Source of the DNA: an uncultured Lachnospiraceae bacterium
GTDB lineage: Bacteria > Bacillota > Clostridia > Lachnospirales > Lachnospiraceae
Direction of reading: 5' to 3'
Length of the DNA stretch: 35,856 bases
NCBI GenBank assembly: GCA_910579275.1
Contig: CAJTTO010000044.1
Location: 1-35,856, forward strand
Shown here piece by piece: positions 16,258-24,569 of the stretch. The notes beneath the pieces are model-generated. The model saw nothing but the letters and a program-made list of their open reading frames with translations, made no database searches and was not told the origin of the DNA. Position 1 is the first letter of the stretch, and each line of letters opens with the position of its first letter. Made by a program: the position numbers and the translations under genes.

Positions 16258-16331
16258 CACAGTGCATTCATATCCCAGAGCCACCCCTGTTGGAGCTGCT
16301 GGTGATGACACCCCGCATATTTTCTCAATAT

Positions 16332-17999
16332 TTACTTTTCCCATTGCTGAAGCACTGACACAAATGCAGGTATCAGCTGTTTTTTTCTTGAAACAAGATT
16401 TTTCAGCTCAAACTTTTTCTGCGACTTTGGCAGCTTAAATGCCTCCCTCACAAGTGACCTAGCCTTATCCCCGAAACACAGAAGCTCTGTTTTTTCATAT
16501 ACAATATTGGTGAGCATGAAGAAACACATATCCACCTCAAGCTCCGGCATTTTCTCCTTAATATAGGGGACAATTTTCTCCTTAATTTCCTCAAGCTCAA
16601 TGCTGTTCATTGAATTTATCTGACCAACACTGAAGTCAAATCCGTTAACGGAAAAATTCTTGTAATCCTGCTTAAAGATTTCATCTGCATCCTTGTCCCC
16701 AAGGTTACTGCCCGCACCAAACATGTCAATCGCAAACTCCTCAAGCTCAATTCCGCATATTTCCGAAAGCTTTTCTGCTGCCGCCTTATCTATCTCCGTA
16801 ACTGTAGGCGAATGAAACATCAGTGTGTCCGAAATTATCGCAGACATCATAAGTCCTGCAATGTTCTTTGGTATCTCAATCCCTTTTTCCAGATACATCT
16901 GATAGATGATTGTCGCAGTACAACCAAGCGGCTGATTCCTGAAAAAAACCGGAGAGACGGTTTCAAGCGTGCCAATCCTGTGATGGTCAATTATCTCAAG
17001 AATCTCTGCATACTCAATTCCGTCAACGGTCTGCGAAAGTTCATTATGGTCAACAAGAACCAACTGCTTCTTGCGCAGATTCAGCAAAGTACGGCGCGAT
17101 ATCATCCCCACATAGTGATCCTCCTCATCCAGTACCGGAAAATCATGATACCGCTTCTTTTTCATAATCGCCCGAATATCCTCTGTCTTATCTGTCACCT
17201 TAAACGTTGTCAGTTTCTCGCGCTTCATAAAATATCCTATCGGCATGCTCTGGTTAATAAGCCTTGCGACGGTAGCCGTGTCATAGGGTGTATTGATAAT
17301 AATGCAGTTATGCTCTTTCGCAAATATCTGTATTGTCTTTGAAACCTTTGCCCCCATGGTAATAATGACGCAGGCAGCCCCCATCTCAATTGCACAAAGC
17401 TGTGTTTCATAGCGGTTCCCAAGGATTACCATGTCCCCGGAATGTATGTACTCCTCCAGAACATCAGGATTCGCCGTCGCAATGACAACTTCACCGCTTT
17501 CAAAATAACCGTCCTCATCGCCTACCAGCATCTTTGCGTCCAAGGTTTCCAATATATTCTTGTAGGAAGTCCTCGCCCGTGACAGAATGCCATTATCATA
17601 CACATCCATATATGCGTTTGCAATATCACCAATCGTAATAATTCCAGTTAATTTCTGCTGCTCTATGACAGGAACTGTAACATCACCCCTGTCCCGCATG
17701 AGATGCCATGCCTTCTTGAGCGATACATCCTCTGTAACACCTTCCACATCATTCATGTCAATATCTCTGGCATCTGTCATGACATCATGAAGATATACCG
17801 GCGGCTCTGCATGAAAGGCATTCAATACATACTGTGTCTCCTGATTCACCTGTCCGGCTCTTGCCGGAACATACGTACAAGTACTGTCACATTTATTCTT
17901 CAAATACGCATATGCTATCGCGGAACAGATTGAATCCGTATCCGGATTTTTGTGGCCAACAATATATACTGGTCTTTTGAGCAATTCTAAATTATCCAT
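16332..17999 (-). CDS. ppaC: Mn-dependent inorganic pyrophosphatase with CBS and DRTGG domains
   Basis: This 555-residue family II pyrophosphatase (DHH superfamily) hydrolyses PPi to phosphate in the cytoplasm. GHKNPDTDSI at residues 14-23 is metal-binding motif I. CBS (~70-125), a DRTGG-like segment (~130-245) and a second CBS (~255-310) form the regulatory insert known in clostridial enzymes, where adenine nucleotides bind the CBS pair and change activity. VDHNE and then DHHRIG (~343) continue the DHH core. A DHHA2 domain with RSLVREAFKLPKSQKKFELKNLVSRK near the end binds substrate. AGGAA lies upstream of the ATG. Confidence 0.93.
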   Translation of the reverse strand: MDNLELLKRPVYIVGHKNPDTDSICSAIAYAYLKNKCDSTCTYVPARAGQVNQETQYVLNAFHAEPPVYLHDVMTDARDIDMNDVEGVTEDVSLKKAWHLMRDRGDVTVPVIEQQKLTGIITIGDIANAYMDVYDNGILSRARTSYKNILETLDAKMLVGDEDGYFESGEVVIATANPDVLEEYIHSGDMVILGNRYETQLCAIEMGAACVIITMGAKVSKTIQIFAKEHNCIIINTPYDTATVARLINQSMPIGYFMKREKLTTFKVTDKTEDIRAIMKKKRYHDFPVLDEEDHYVGMISRRTLLNLRKKQLVLVDHNELSQTVDGIEYAEILEIIDHHRIGTLETVSPVFFRNQPLGCTATIIYQMYLEKGIEIPKNIAGLMMSAIISDTLMFHSPTVTEIDKAAAEKLSEICGIELEEFAIDMFGAGSNLGDKDADEIFKQDYKNFSVNGFDFSVGQINSMNSIELEEIKEKIVPYIKEKMPELEVDMCFFMLTNIVYEKTELLCFGDKARSLVREAFKLPKSQKKFELKNLVSRKKQLIPAFVSVLQQWEK

Positions 18000-18093
18000 T
18001 TTATAAAGTTCCTTTCCTGTTCTTTCGAGTATTTCAGCCCAACCGCTTTAAACACATTGTCAATATGACACGGCAATAAATGACATGTTTCGT

Positions 18094-18230
18094 GTAACAG
18101 TTCAGCCTTAGGCTTCCTGTTATGGGCATCAAGCCATGCAAAACCACTTCGTGGTGGCTTGATGCATCTCTGCCTATATGTTATTTCACGGACTTTGCAG
18201 CCAGTGCAAAGTCCTGGGCTGAACTGTTAC
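18094..18230 (+). repeat. Structured repeat R2, copy c
   Basis: 137 bp with ends GTAACAGTTCAGCCT and GGCTGAACTGTTAC, forming a near-perfect terminal inverted repeat. It has the hairpin GACTTTGCA/TGCAAAGTC but a shorter central stem. It is in tandem with copy d, with a 6-base gap. Confidence 0.88.
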
Positions 18231-18236
18231 TGTTTC

Positions 18237-18391
18237 GTAACAGATCAGCCTTCGACTTCCTGTTACAGGCATCAAGCCATACAAAAGCACTTCGTCGGTG
18301 TCAAAACCACGTGCCGTGGCTTAATGTCCCTCTGTCACTACGTTATTCCACAGACTTTGCAGCAGCGCAATGTCCCGAGGTAAACTGTTAC
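18237..18391 (+). repeat. Structured repeat R2, copy d
   Basis: 155 bp starting GTAACAGATCAGCC and ending TAAACTGTTAC, with the central stem CCAC/GTGG. The remaining gap 18392-18641 is AT-rich. It shows only a weak TTGAAA-N17-TAACCT promoter candidate for the small gene that follows. Confidence 0.85.
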
Positions 18392-18641
18392 ATATTTCTT
18401 AAAACAATCGTACTGATATTGCCCATTAAAGTCAAGATTTTTGTTTAAAATCTCTTTTCATAAAATTTTTAATTATTTTTTAACTTTTATATTGAAAAAA
18501 GTATTATTTTATGCTAACCTATTAGTATATTACAGAAATGTCGATGCAAGAAAACGTCTCATAATGATATCTTTTGTTTGATGGATACAAAGCCATTATT
18601 CAAAACCAACAATACTAAAGTAAAATGGAGGAGAATATATA

Positions 18642-18845
18642 ATGAAATCAACAAAAAATACCAGACATGAAAAGATTGATGCAATGCGAATGAAAGACAT
18701 TATCTCCCAGCTCACCGATATTATTTATCTTCTATGTAATGCCAAGAAAAGCAATATTTCCATTATTCTGGATCAATTTACCAACATTACCGAGGATGAG
18801 CGAAACAGTCTCAATATTTTTTTTCCACAAGATACTGATATTTAA
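18642..18845 (+). CDS. Small hypothetical protein (67 aa)
   Basis: I do not recognise a family. An excellent ribosome binding site (TGGAGGAGAATATATA) precedes the ATG, which supports translation. The protein begins MKSTKNTRHEKIDAM, is mostly polar with an amphipathic middle (IISQLTDIIYLLCN), and ends FFPQDTDI. There is no signal peptide or clear transmembrane segment. It stands alone, after the tandem R2 repeats and convergent with the DUF6465 gene. Confidence 0.65.
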   Translation: MKSTKNTRHEKIDAMRMKDIISQLTDIIYLLCNAKKSNISIILDQFTNITEDERNSLNIFFPQDTDI

Positions 18846-18993
18846 CACTGATCTGTTTTGGGTCAGGTTCTATCCTTGTCCATATTCTATTTTTCAAATT
18901 TAACCAAAAACAAACAAAAAGCATTCAGATTGCCTGCCATGCGGGTACATGCCACGCCAACTGTAAACTTCCCTGCACACCTTCATGTATAAG

Positions 18994-19025
18994 AAAAAAC
19001 CTCAGATTTCAACTGAAATCTGAGG
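18994..19025 (-). terminator. Terminator of the DUF6465 gene
   Basis: Minus strand CCTCAGATTTCAG pairs with TGAAATCTGAGG and is followed by TTTTTT. Confidence 0.93.
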
Positions 19026-19040
19026 CAATTATGTCCGCCA

Positions 19041-19541
19041 TTAATATAAACCAATACCTGAAGCATATCCGTCAATTACATAATATGCCATATTTTCGTC
19101 GAGTTTAATATATACTTCAATGTTTTTAATGGAGTCAGCATTATGTCCTTCTGCAACATATGCTGCCTTTACTCTGTCAATCAGTCCGTTCATTGTCAGG
19201 TCTTCTCTGCCGCCGATCTGCAGAACAATCTTCTCAGAAGCAGCTGCCTTTGCAGTCTTTGTCTCTTTCTTTGCTGCTGTTGTTTTCGTCTCTTTCTTTG
19301 CCGTCGTCTTAGTTTCCTTCGCTGTTTCTTTCTTTGCCGTTGTTTCTTTTGTGGTTTCCTTTGCTGCTGCAGATGGCTCTGCCTTGGTTTCTTCCTCTGC
19401 CTTGGCAGCAACTGCCTCATCAGCCTTTACCTCAGCTGCTTTTACTTCAGATTTCTTATCAGCTGCTGCTTTTGCCGCGCTGACTGTTTTCTTTTCTACC
19501 TGTTTCTTCGCTGTTGTTTTCTTTTCTACTGCTTTTCTCAC
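19041..19541 (-). CDS. DUF6465 family protein with Lys/Ala/Thr-rich arm
   Basis: Residues 1-~100 are low complexity (repeated AKKETK and KTTA units), like histone H1 tails. The last ~65 residues (KIVLQIGGREDLTMNGLIDRVKAAY...) form a small globular domain of the DUF6465 type found in Clostridia. The start is a GTG at 19541 with CAGGAGAGG upstream, giving 166 residues; the open frame to 19592 has no ribosome binding site. The basic arm suggests contact with nucleic acid or another polyanion, but this is inference. A strong terminator follows. The repeat-rich arm is a likely site of length variation between strains. Confidence 0.75.
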   Translation of the reverse strand: MRKAVEKKTTAKKQVEKKTVSAAKAAADKKSEVKAAEVKADEAVAAKAEEETKAEPSAAAKETTKETTAKKETAKETKTTAKKETKTTAAKKETKTAKAAASEKIVLQIGGREDLTMNGLIDRVKAAYVAEGHNADSIKNIEVYIKLDENMAYYVIDGYASGIGLY

Positions 19542-19660
19542 TTCTAACCTCTCCTGCTCTAAATCCTCTAATTTTATTTGTCCTAGAACCAAGTTTTTGA
19601 TACTGCGTTTTATCCGGAAACTGACTGCCGGTCTTTATCTGATGCAGCATCAACATCGGT

Positions 19661-19702
19661 CTAAGCAACGCTCTCGCGTTTTGAACCGCCAGTGACTTTC
19701 AT
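19661..19702 (-). CDS. Possible 13-residue leader ORF upstream of DUF6465
   Basis: GGGGAGGAG lies 6 bases before an ATG that opens a frame MKVTGGSKRESVA ending in TAG. Reading past the TAG, the frame continues polar for 16 more codons to TAA at 19610. The ribosome binding site is better than that of the next gene. It could be a leader peptide or a decayed small gene. Confidence 0.3.
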   Translation of the reverse strand: MKVTGGSKRESVA

Positions 19703-19920
19703 AATGCACTCCTCCCCTTATGCCTGTATCCAAAAACAATCAGAAAATACAGACTCAGAAATAATGCATACTTTCACGCACTAATAGAATATCACATAAC
19801 TTATATTATTTCAATTTATTTATACAATTTTTATGAATAAATTATATTTTTCTCGTTTTTTCTCTCCTCTTTGTTGATAAATTATGACAATCAAAACTGC
19901 ATAATTTACCATGAAAGTTT

Positions 19921-19948
19921 CATATGCCATTCCAAAACATGGCATATG
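19921..19948. promoter_or_regulatory. 10-bp perfect inverted repeat upstream of DUF378
   Basis: CATATGCCAT and ATGGCATATG with an 8-base loop, 56 bases before the DUF378 ATG. It could be an operator or leader hairpin. The rest of 19703-20003 is AT-rich, with no clear -35/-10 pair. Confidence 0.5.
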
Positions 19949-20003
19949 CGCTTCGTATATTTATCCCGACGCCTGTACATACTAGTGTAAAGGAGGCGAT
20001 TAT

Positions 20004-20219
20004 ATGGGTAATAAATTCATTGATGGCATCGCATTGACCATTGCAATTATTGGTGCCGTAAACTGGGGACTCATTGGCTTTTTTGATTTTAACCTTGTTG
20101 CCACTATCTTCGGCAGCATGACATGGCTCTCCAGAATTATTTATGCTTTAGTAGGCGTATGCGGCTTATATCTTGTATGCTTCTACATGAGGCTGGATAA
20201 CTCTGCAACAGAAGCTTAG
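20004..20219 (+). CDS. DUF378 small membrane protein
   Basis: This 71-residue protein has two transmembrane segments (IALTIAIIGAVNWGLIGFF and IIYALVGVCGLYLVCFYM). The pattern IGAVNWGLIGFFDFNLVATIFG is the DUF378 signature. The function is unknown. AAAGGAGG precedes the ATG. The gene is convergent with hflC, and a long stem-loop lies between them. Confidence 0.9.
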   Translation: MGNKFIDGIALTIAIIGAVNWGLIGFFDFNLVATIFGSMTWLSRIIYALVGVCGLYLVCFYMRLDNSATEA

Positions 20220-20233
20220 CTATAGCACAAAGC

Positions 20234-20290
20234 AATGCGCCGGGATGTATGTGCCCTGACAACAGGCTTTAAAATACATCCCTGCGCATT
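20234..20290. terminator. 57-base stem-loop between convergent genes
   Basis: 17-base arms (20234-20250 and 20274-20290) match at 16 positions, with AATGCGC at the base. There is no T-run, so termination is only likely, not clear. It lies 14 bases past the DUF378 stop. Confidence 0.5.
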
Positions 20291-20395
20291 AATACTCCAT
20301 CCGGTCAGCTTTCAGAATCTTGGATTTCCTGTTCCGCACCATACATCGCTGTCTCTATGCGAATGGAAACAATGATTTTTCAAGCACCCTGCAAG

Positions 20396-21265
20396 TCATC
20401 GGTTATAAAATATCTGTGTAATCGGGGAATCCTTGTCCAAAATCACAGTCTTGTTGCCGCCTTTCACAGAGTTTTTTAACGCATCCAGACTCCTTGTAAA
20501 GCTATAGAAATCTGCCTTCATATCCCCATCATACGCAGTCGCAATCTCTTTCATGTAGGCTGCCTCGCCTTCTGCTTTCAAAATTTCCGCATTTTTCTCC
20601 GCCTCCGAAAGCATGAGCGCTGTTTCCTTGTCAGTGCTGTTCCGAATTTTCTGGGCATCCGAATTACCCTCTGCCGTATATGTCGCAGCTATATTCTCAC
20701 GCTCTGAAATCATTCTCTCAAACACTGCATTTTTGTTATCCTCCGGCAGGTCCAGCAGCTTAATTTCTATCGTCGTAATTTCTATTCCATACTGATTGAT
20801 TCCGGAAACATTTTCCATAATCAGGTTCGTCAGCTTCTGTCCCCTAGCTGCAATAATATCCGACTGTGTCATACTGCTTATCACATTCTTAATCGAGTTG
20901 TAAACAGTTACATTGATTCTGCCCTCGGCATTCTGTCCCGATGTGTTCAGTGTCTGTGCGAACACCTTGGGATCTGTGACATGCCACAGCACAAAGCTGT
21001 CAACGATCATAGACTTCTTATCCTGCGTGATTACGTCTGACTTTGCAATGTCATACAGAAGAAGTTCCTTCGTCACCGTGTCTTTTTCCTGAATAAACGG
21101 TATCTTAAAATATAATCCCGAATCCGAAATAACGCGCTCAATCCTTCCAAACTGACGCACCAGCCCATACTGGTTCTCCCTGATAACAAACGCAGAATTC
21201 GCCAATACCACCAAAGCTGCGACTACAATAAAAATTCCCAATGCCTTTCCAAGCTTTTTCTTCAT
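20396..21265 (-). CDS. hflC: HflC membrane protease regulator (SPFH)
   Basis: This 289-residue stomatin/prohibitin-like protein has one N-terminal membrane anchor (ALGIFIVVAALVVLANSAFVI). The SPFH domain starts at NQYGLVRQFGRIERV. A long charged coiled coil (SERENIAATYTAEGNSDAQKI, EAEKNAEILKAEGEAAYMKEI) follows. With HflK it forms a ring complex that encloses and modulates FtsH in characterised bacteria. The start is at 21265 with a GGGGG-type ribosome binding site. A 175-base gap separates it from hflK and contains hairpins and the leader motif shared with hflX. Confidence 0.93.
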   Translation of the reverse strand: MKKKLGKALGIFIVVAALVVLANSAFVIRENQYGLVRQFGRIERVISDSGLYFKIPFIQEKDTVTKELLLYDIAKSDVITQDKKSMIVDSFVLWHVTDPKVFAQTLNTSGQNAEGRINVTVYNSIKNVISSMTQSDIIAARGQKLTNLIMENVSGINQYGIEITTIEIKLLDLPEDNKNAVFERMISERENIAATYTAEGNSDAQKIRNSTDKETALMLSEAEKNAEILKAEGEAAYMKEIATAYDGDMKADFYSFTRSLDALKNSVKGGNKTVILDKDSPITQIFYNR

Positions 21266-21275
21266 ATCAAACCCC

Positions 21276-21301
21276 CATGCCGCCCTCCGCGGCTCAAATA
21301 G
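21276..21301 (-). promoter_or_regulatory. Leader motif shared by hflC and hflX
   Basis: Minus strand CTATTTGAGCCGC, then an AGGGCGGCATG end, finishing 10 bases before the hflC ATG. The hflK-hflC gap also holds the hairpin GCCTGCT/AGCAGGC at 21388-21406. Confidence 0.6.
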
Positions 21302-21440
21302 CAATGAAAAGCGCTACTTTTGCGTACTTCTCCACGAAACAGCCTATCCTGCAAGCAGTTAGAAATACTTTTCACGCTAACTCCCATCTGCCTGCTTTAG
21401 CAGGCGTACAAATCAAGATGGTGAAATCTCTGATTTCACA

Positions 21441-22502
21441 CTAGTTATCCTCCTGTACAGTCTCATCCGAAGAAGCTTCGGCATGATTGTCTGTTATATC
21501 TTCCAATTGCAGTTCATCCAGATACAACGTTTTGTTCAGATTCCCGCTGCCATCATCTATGATGAGCTTCACACCGGGAAGCACTTCCTCCATAGCTTCA
21601 TAAAACATTCTCTGTTTTGTCAGCAGCGGATTCTTCTCATACTCGGCAAAGATCTCATTAAATCTAGCTGCCTGGGCTATCCCCTCATTCACTCTTTCCT
21701 GTTTGGCAGCCTCCGCATCCTGTGTTATGCGGTCAGCTTTCGCACTCGCCTCCGGAATCTTTTCATTCCTGTATTTGTTGGCATTATTAATCGCTGTCTC
21801 TTTTCCCTGCTTGGCAGTCTCTACAGCCTTAAATGCCTCTATAACCGCCTCCGTGGGGGGCTCTGCATCCTGCATTGATATATTGACAAGCATCAGTCCG
21901 ATGTCCTGTTCCTCTAGTTTCTCAATAATCATTTCCTTTATCTCAGCCTGAATCTTGCTTTTACCCGTCGTAATGACGTCATCAACCGCATAATTGCTTA
22001 TAATATTTCTGATACAGGACTGTGCAATGTTTTTGAGTATTTGCTGCGGCTGCTGTGAATGATATAAATACTTGACCGGATCAGATACCTTGTATTCCAC
22101 GTAGAAATCGACGTTTACAAAGTTAAAATCAGACGTTATCATAAGTGACTCATCATCTATCTGTTCCTGACTCGCATTTTCGTCGCTGTTCGACCGATAA
22201 CCAATCGGAAAACCTAATATGGTCGTATTTACTTTCGTGACTCTCTGTACAAACGGAATCTTGAAATGAAGCCCCGAAGTGACAACACTTCCCGCATTGC
22301 CAAATGTTGTCACCACACCCTGCTCCTGCTCCCCAATGGAATAAACCGACTCGAAAGCCAATACCGCCAGAATTACCAACCCAGCTATCACTGCCACCAG
22401 CCTGCCTATAGAATTGCTCCCGCCGCCTGTTTTGTTTTGCTTGCTGCTGCCTTCATTCCCTGAAGTGTTTCCAGGATTAAATTCTCTAAAGTTTTGTATC
22501 AT
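21441..22502 (-). CDS. hflK: HflK membrane protease regulator (SPFH)
   Basis: 353 residues: a Gly/Asn-rich cytoplasmic N-terminus, one membrane segment (LVAVIAGLVILAVLAFESVY, ~34-53), the SPFH domain (EQEQGVVTTFGNAGSVV), then a coiled coil (GKETAINNANKYRNEKIPEA) and an acidic tail. It is the partner of HflC. AGGAGAAAAG precedes the ATG. It begins 24 bases after pepD, so pepD-hflK-hflC read as one transcription unit. It ends in TAG, used here as a normal stop. Confidence 0.93.
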   Translation of the reverse strand: MIQNFREFNPGNTSGNEGSSKQNKTGGGSNSIGRLVAVIAGLVILAVLAFESVYSIGEQEQGVVTTFGNAGSVVTSGLHFKIPFVQRVTKVNTTILGFPIGYRSNSDENASQEQIDDESLMITSDFNFVNVDFYVEYKVSDPVKYLYHSQQPQQILKNIAQSCIRNIISNYAVDDVITTGKSKIQAEIKEMIIEKLEEQDIGLMLVNISMQDAEPPTEAVIEAFKAVETAKQGKETAINNANKYRNEKIPEASAKADRITQDAEAAKQERVNEGIAQAARFNEIFAEYEKNPLLTKQRMFYEAMEEVLPGVKLIIDDGSGNLNKTLYLDELQLEDITDNHAEASSDETVQEDN

Positions 22503-22526
22503 TTGCTTTTCTCCTAGTATTTTCCA

Positions 22527-23975
22527 TTATTTTTGTCTGAGTATCTCCAACAGATAATCCCACATTCTGGATGTGGATGATATGCTTAACCGTTCTTCCG
22601 TGGTATGAATATCAAATATGTCCGGTCCAAATGACACGCAATCAAGCCCGGGAATTTTCGAAATCATAATGCCGCACTCCAGCCCTGCATGGAGTGCCTC
22701 CACCTTCACATCCTTTCCAAACATTTCCTTATATATCCTTACCATATCTGCCCTCAGCTTTGAGTCCGGATCAAACTGCCACCCGGGATACACTCCATGT
22801 GTTTCCGTGTAGCCTCCGAAAGTCTTTGCCAAAACATCTACCTGCAGACCAACCTTATATTTTGCAGTCTCAATGGCACTCCTGACAGCACTGCTTGCAA
22901 CAACCTCGCTGTCACATGTTTTTAGAATGCCAACGTTCAAAGATGTTTCTACCAGTCCGTCTATATCCGCGCTCATTGCCATCACGCCATTCGGAAGCAA
23001 TACTAAAAACGATAGAATGCGATCTGTGCTTTCACTGTCAAAAACAGATGTCTGGATTGTTGGCGTTTCCTCATACCTGATATACAAATTCTTTTCTTTT
23101 GACTTCTTTTCATTTTTTTCTTCTTTTTCTATTCTACTTAGTTCATTGGCAAATGCCTCTTTCTGCTCCTTTGGCAGACATACAACCGCCGCCGCTTCAC
23201 GCGGAATGGCATTATCCTTCTCCCCACCGCTTATTTCCACAAGTCTGAATGGTACTTTCTGCCGTATCTGTTGTAATGTTATCCCTAACAATTTTATGGC
23301 ATTCGTGTGCTCCTTATTGATTTCCGTACCGGAATGCCCTCCTAACAGACCTCCTGTACAAATCTTTAAAAATATTCCGTCCATTCCATCTTCCCTTGTG
23401 ATAGGAATATGGCAGTCCATTCGCATCCCGCCTGCACAGCTCGTCAGAAGAATCCCTTCCTCCTCCGAGTCAATATTCAGCATTCTTTTTGCCTTAAGCA
23501 TAGATAAATCAATTGCCGTGGCTCCTTCCATACCCACTTCCTCGTCCGTCGTAATAACCGCTTCTATGCGCGGATGGGCAATGTCATCGGAGTCCAGTAT
23601 CGCAAGTATATAGGCTACCGCAATTCCGTCATCTCCGCCAAGGCTGGTGCCCTCGGCAAATATAAAGTCTCCCTCTGTCTTTATCCGCAGCGGATCCTTT
23701 TCCAAATTGATATCACAGTCATTTTTTTTCACTGCAACCATGTCCATATGCCCTTGCAGAATAATGGGCTCGACAGCTTCATACCCTGCTGCAGCCTCCT
23801 TCACAATGATAACATTATTGCTTGCATCTCTTATATGAAATAATCCTCTGTCCTTGGCAAAATCAGCAAGGTAGCTGCTTATTCCATCCAAGTTGCCCGA
23901 CCCATGTGGTATCCCACATATTTCCTCAAAATAATAGTATACCTTTTGGGGTTCCAGTTGTTCTAAAACGCTCAT
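22527..23975 (-). CDS. pepD: Aminoacyl-histidine dipeptidase (M20)
   Basis: This 482-residue cytosolic metallopeptidase cleaves Xaa-His and other dipeptides. GHMDMV holds the first zinc ligand, GTSLGGDDGIA the bridging Asp, and TTDEEVGMEGA the catalytic Glu. SCAGGMRMDCHIPI is typical of PepD. A lysine/glutamate-rich insert (EKEEKNEKKSKEK) lies in the lid domain. The start is at 23975 with AGAGG upstream; 21 bases of open frame before it are discounted. It is first in the operon with hflK and hflC. The 24000-24170 upstream region is AT-rich and holds the promoter, but no convincing box pair was fixed. Confidence 0.93.
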   Translation of the reverse strand: MSVLEQLEPQKVYYYFEEICGIPHGSGNLDGISSYLADFAKDRGLFHIRDASNNVIIVKEAAAGYEAVEPIILQGHMDMVAVKKNDCDINLEKDPLRIKTEGDFIFAEGTSLGGDDGIAVAYILAILDSDDIAHPRIEAVITTDEEVGMEGATAIDLSMLKAKRMLNIDSEEEGILLTSCAGGMRMDCHIPITREDGMDGIFLKICTGGLLGGHSGTEINKEHTNAIKLLGITLQQIRQKVPFRLVEISGGEKDNAIPREAAAVVCLPKEQKEAFANELSRIEKEEKNEKKSKEKNLYIRYEETPTIQTSVFDSESTDRILSFLVLLPNGVMAMSADIDGLVETSLNVGILKTCDSEVVASSAVRSAIETAKYKVGLQVDVLAKTFGGYTETHGVYPGWQFDPDSKLRADMVRIYKEMFGKDVKVEALHAGLECGIMISKIPGLDCVSFGPDIFDIHTTEERLSISSTSRMWDYLLEILRQK

Positions 23976-24170
23976 AATTTTACCTCTTTTTTCCATTTTT
24001 TCATTTCATGACTTATTGTTCCTTGTAATTTTTTAACCATAACATATCAAAATGAAGATGTATCATTCTTTCAAAGTTATCTACAAGTAAATATATCAGA
24101 CAAATCAAATATGGTAAACTTGTTTGTCAAAGTATTTACAAAGTTTTAATACTATAGTATATCCAAAGAA

Positions 24171-24293
24171 TCACTTTTGATGTCTTTGCAGCCTTTTCAA
24201 CTTTTCGTCATAACCTGCCAGCTTTCCATAAATTCCTGCTGACAGTCCGGCGATGCCGCCTACGATAACAATTTTCTTTTTGTTTTCCTCCAT
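24171..24293 (-). pseudogene. Stub of an FAD-dependent oxidoreductase
   Basis: The 40-codon frame begins MEENKKKIVIVGGIAGLSAGIYGKL, the N-terminal dinucleotide-binding fold of phytoene desaturase-like oxidoreductases (normally around 500 residues). One Gly of the GxGxxG motif seems lost (VGG-IAG), and the frame ends after ~33 family-like residues with an unrelated tail. A GAGGAGAAG ribosome binding site remains about 13 bases upstream. It is a truncated remnant. Confidence 0.7.
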
Positions 24294-24380
24294 AAATAAA
24301 CTACTTCTCCTCAAATGCTGATGTTTTTGGTGACAAGGAACTATAGAAACTAAGTTATCACCAACGCAGACAAACAGGGT

Positions 24381-24426
24381 GCAAAAAGCAGAGAATACAT
24401 CACTCAATCAGTGAGCAATTCTCTGC
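24381..24426 (-). terminator. Terminator of the sigma/DUF4179 operon
   Basis: Minus strand GCAGAGAAT pairs with ATTCTCTGC, with an inner CACT/AGTG stem, followed by TTTTTG. Confidence 0.8.
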
Positions 24427-24430
24427 CTTG

Positions 24431-24562
24431 TTAATAAAATAGGAATGTCAATTCTTCTGCCGTCACTCCTGAACAAATTTTTCCACTGGCTATAGCGTTT
24501 CTTCGATTTACCAATGCATCAATATCACCTTGGCAATCATCAAATTTCAATATAGGAAACAT
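24431..24562 (-). CDS. Possible 43-residue ORF after DUF4179
   Basis: This frame starts 7 bases after the DUF4179 stop and ends 4 bases before the operon terminator. It starts MFPILKFDDCQ and has protein-like composition but no clear ribosome binding site. It may be a remnant of a longer gene or just trailer sequence. Confidence 0.3.
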   Translation of the reverse strand: MFPILKFDDCQGDIDALVNRRNAIASGKICSGVTAEELTFLFY

Positions 24563-24569
24563 TCATATT

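Noticed and set aside
10728..18391. R2 copies as a CRISPR array
   Set aside because: Repeats are ~140 bp, dispersed, in both orientations, and have no spacers of regular length.
19120..19695. Long plus-strand frame opposite DUF6465
   Set aside because: It mirrors the low-complexity Lys/Ala arm, giving Phe/Ser/Val repeats; there is no ribosome binding site.
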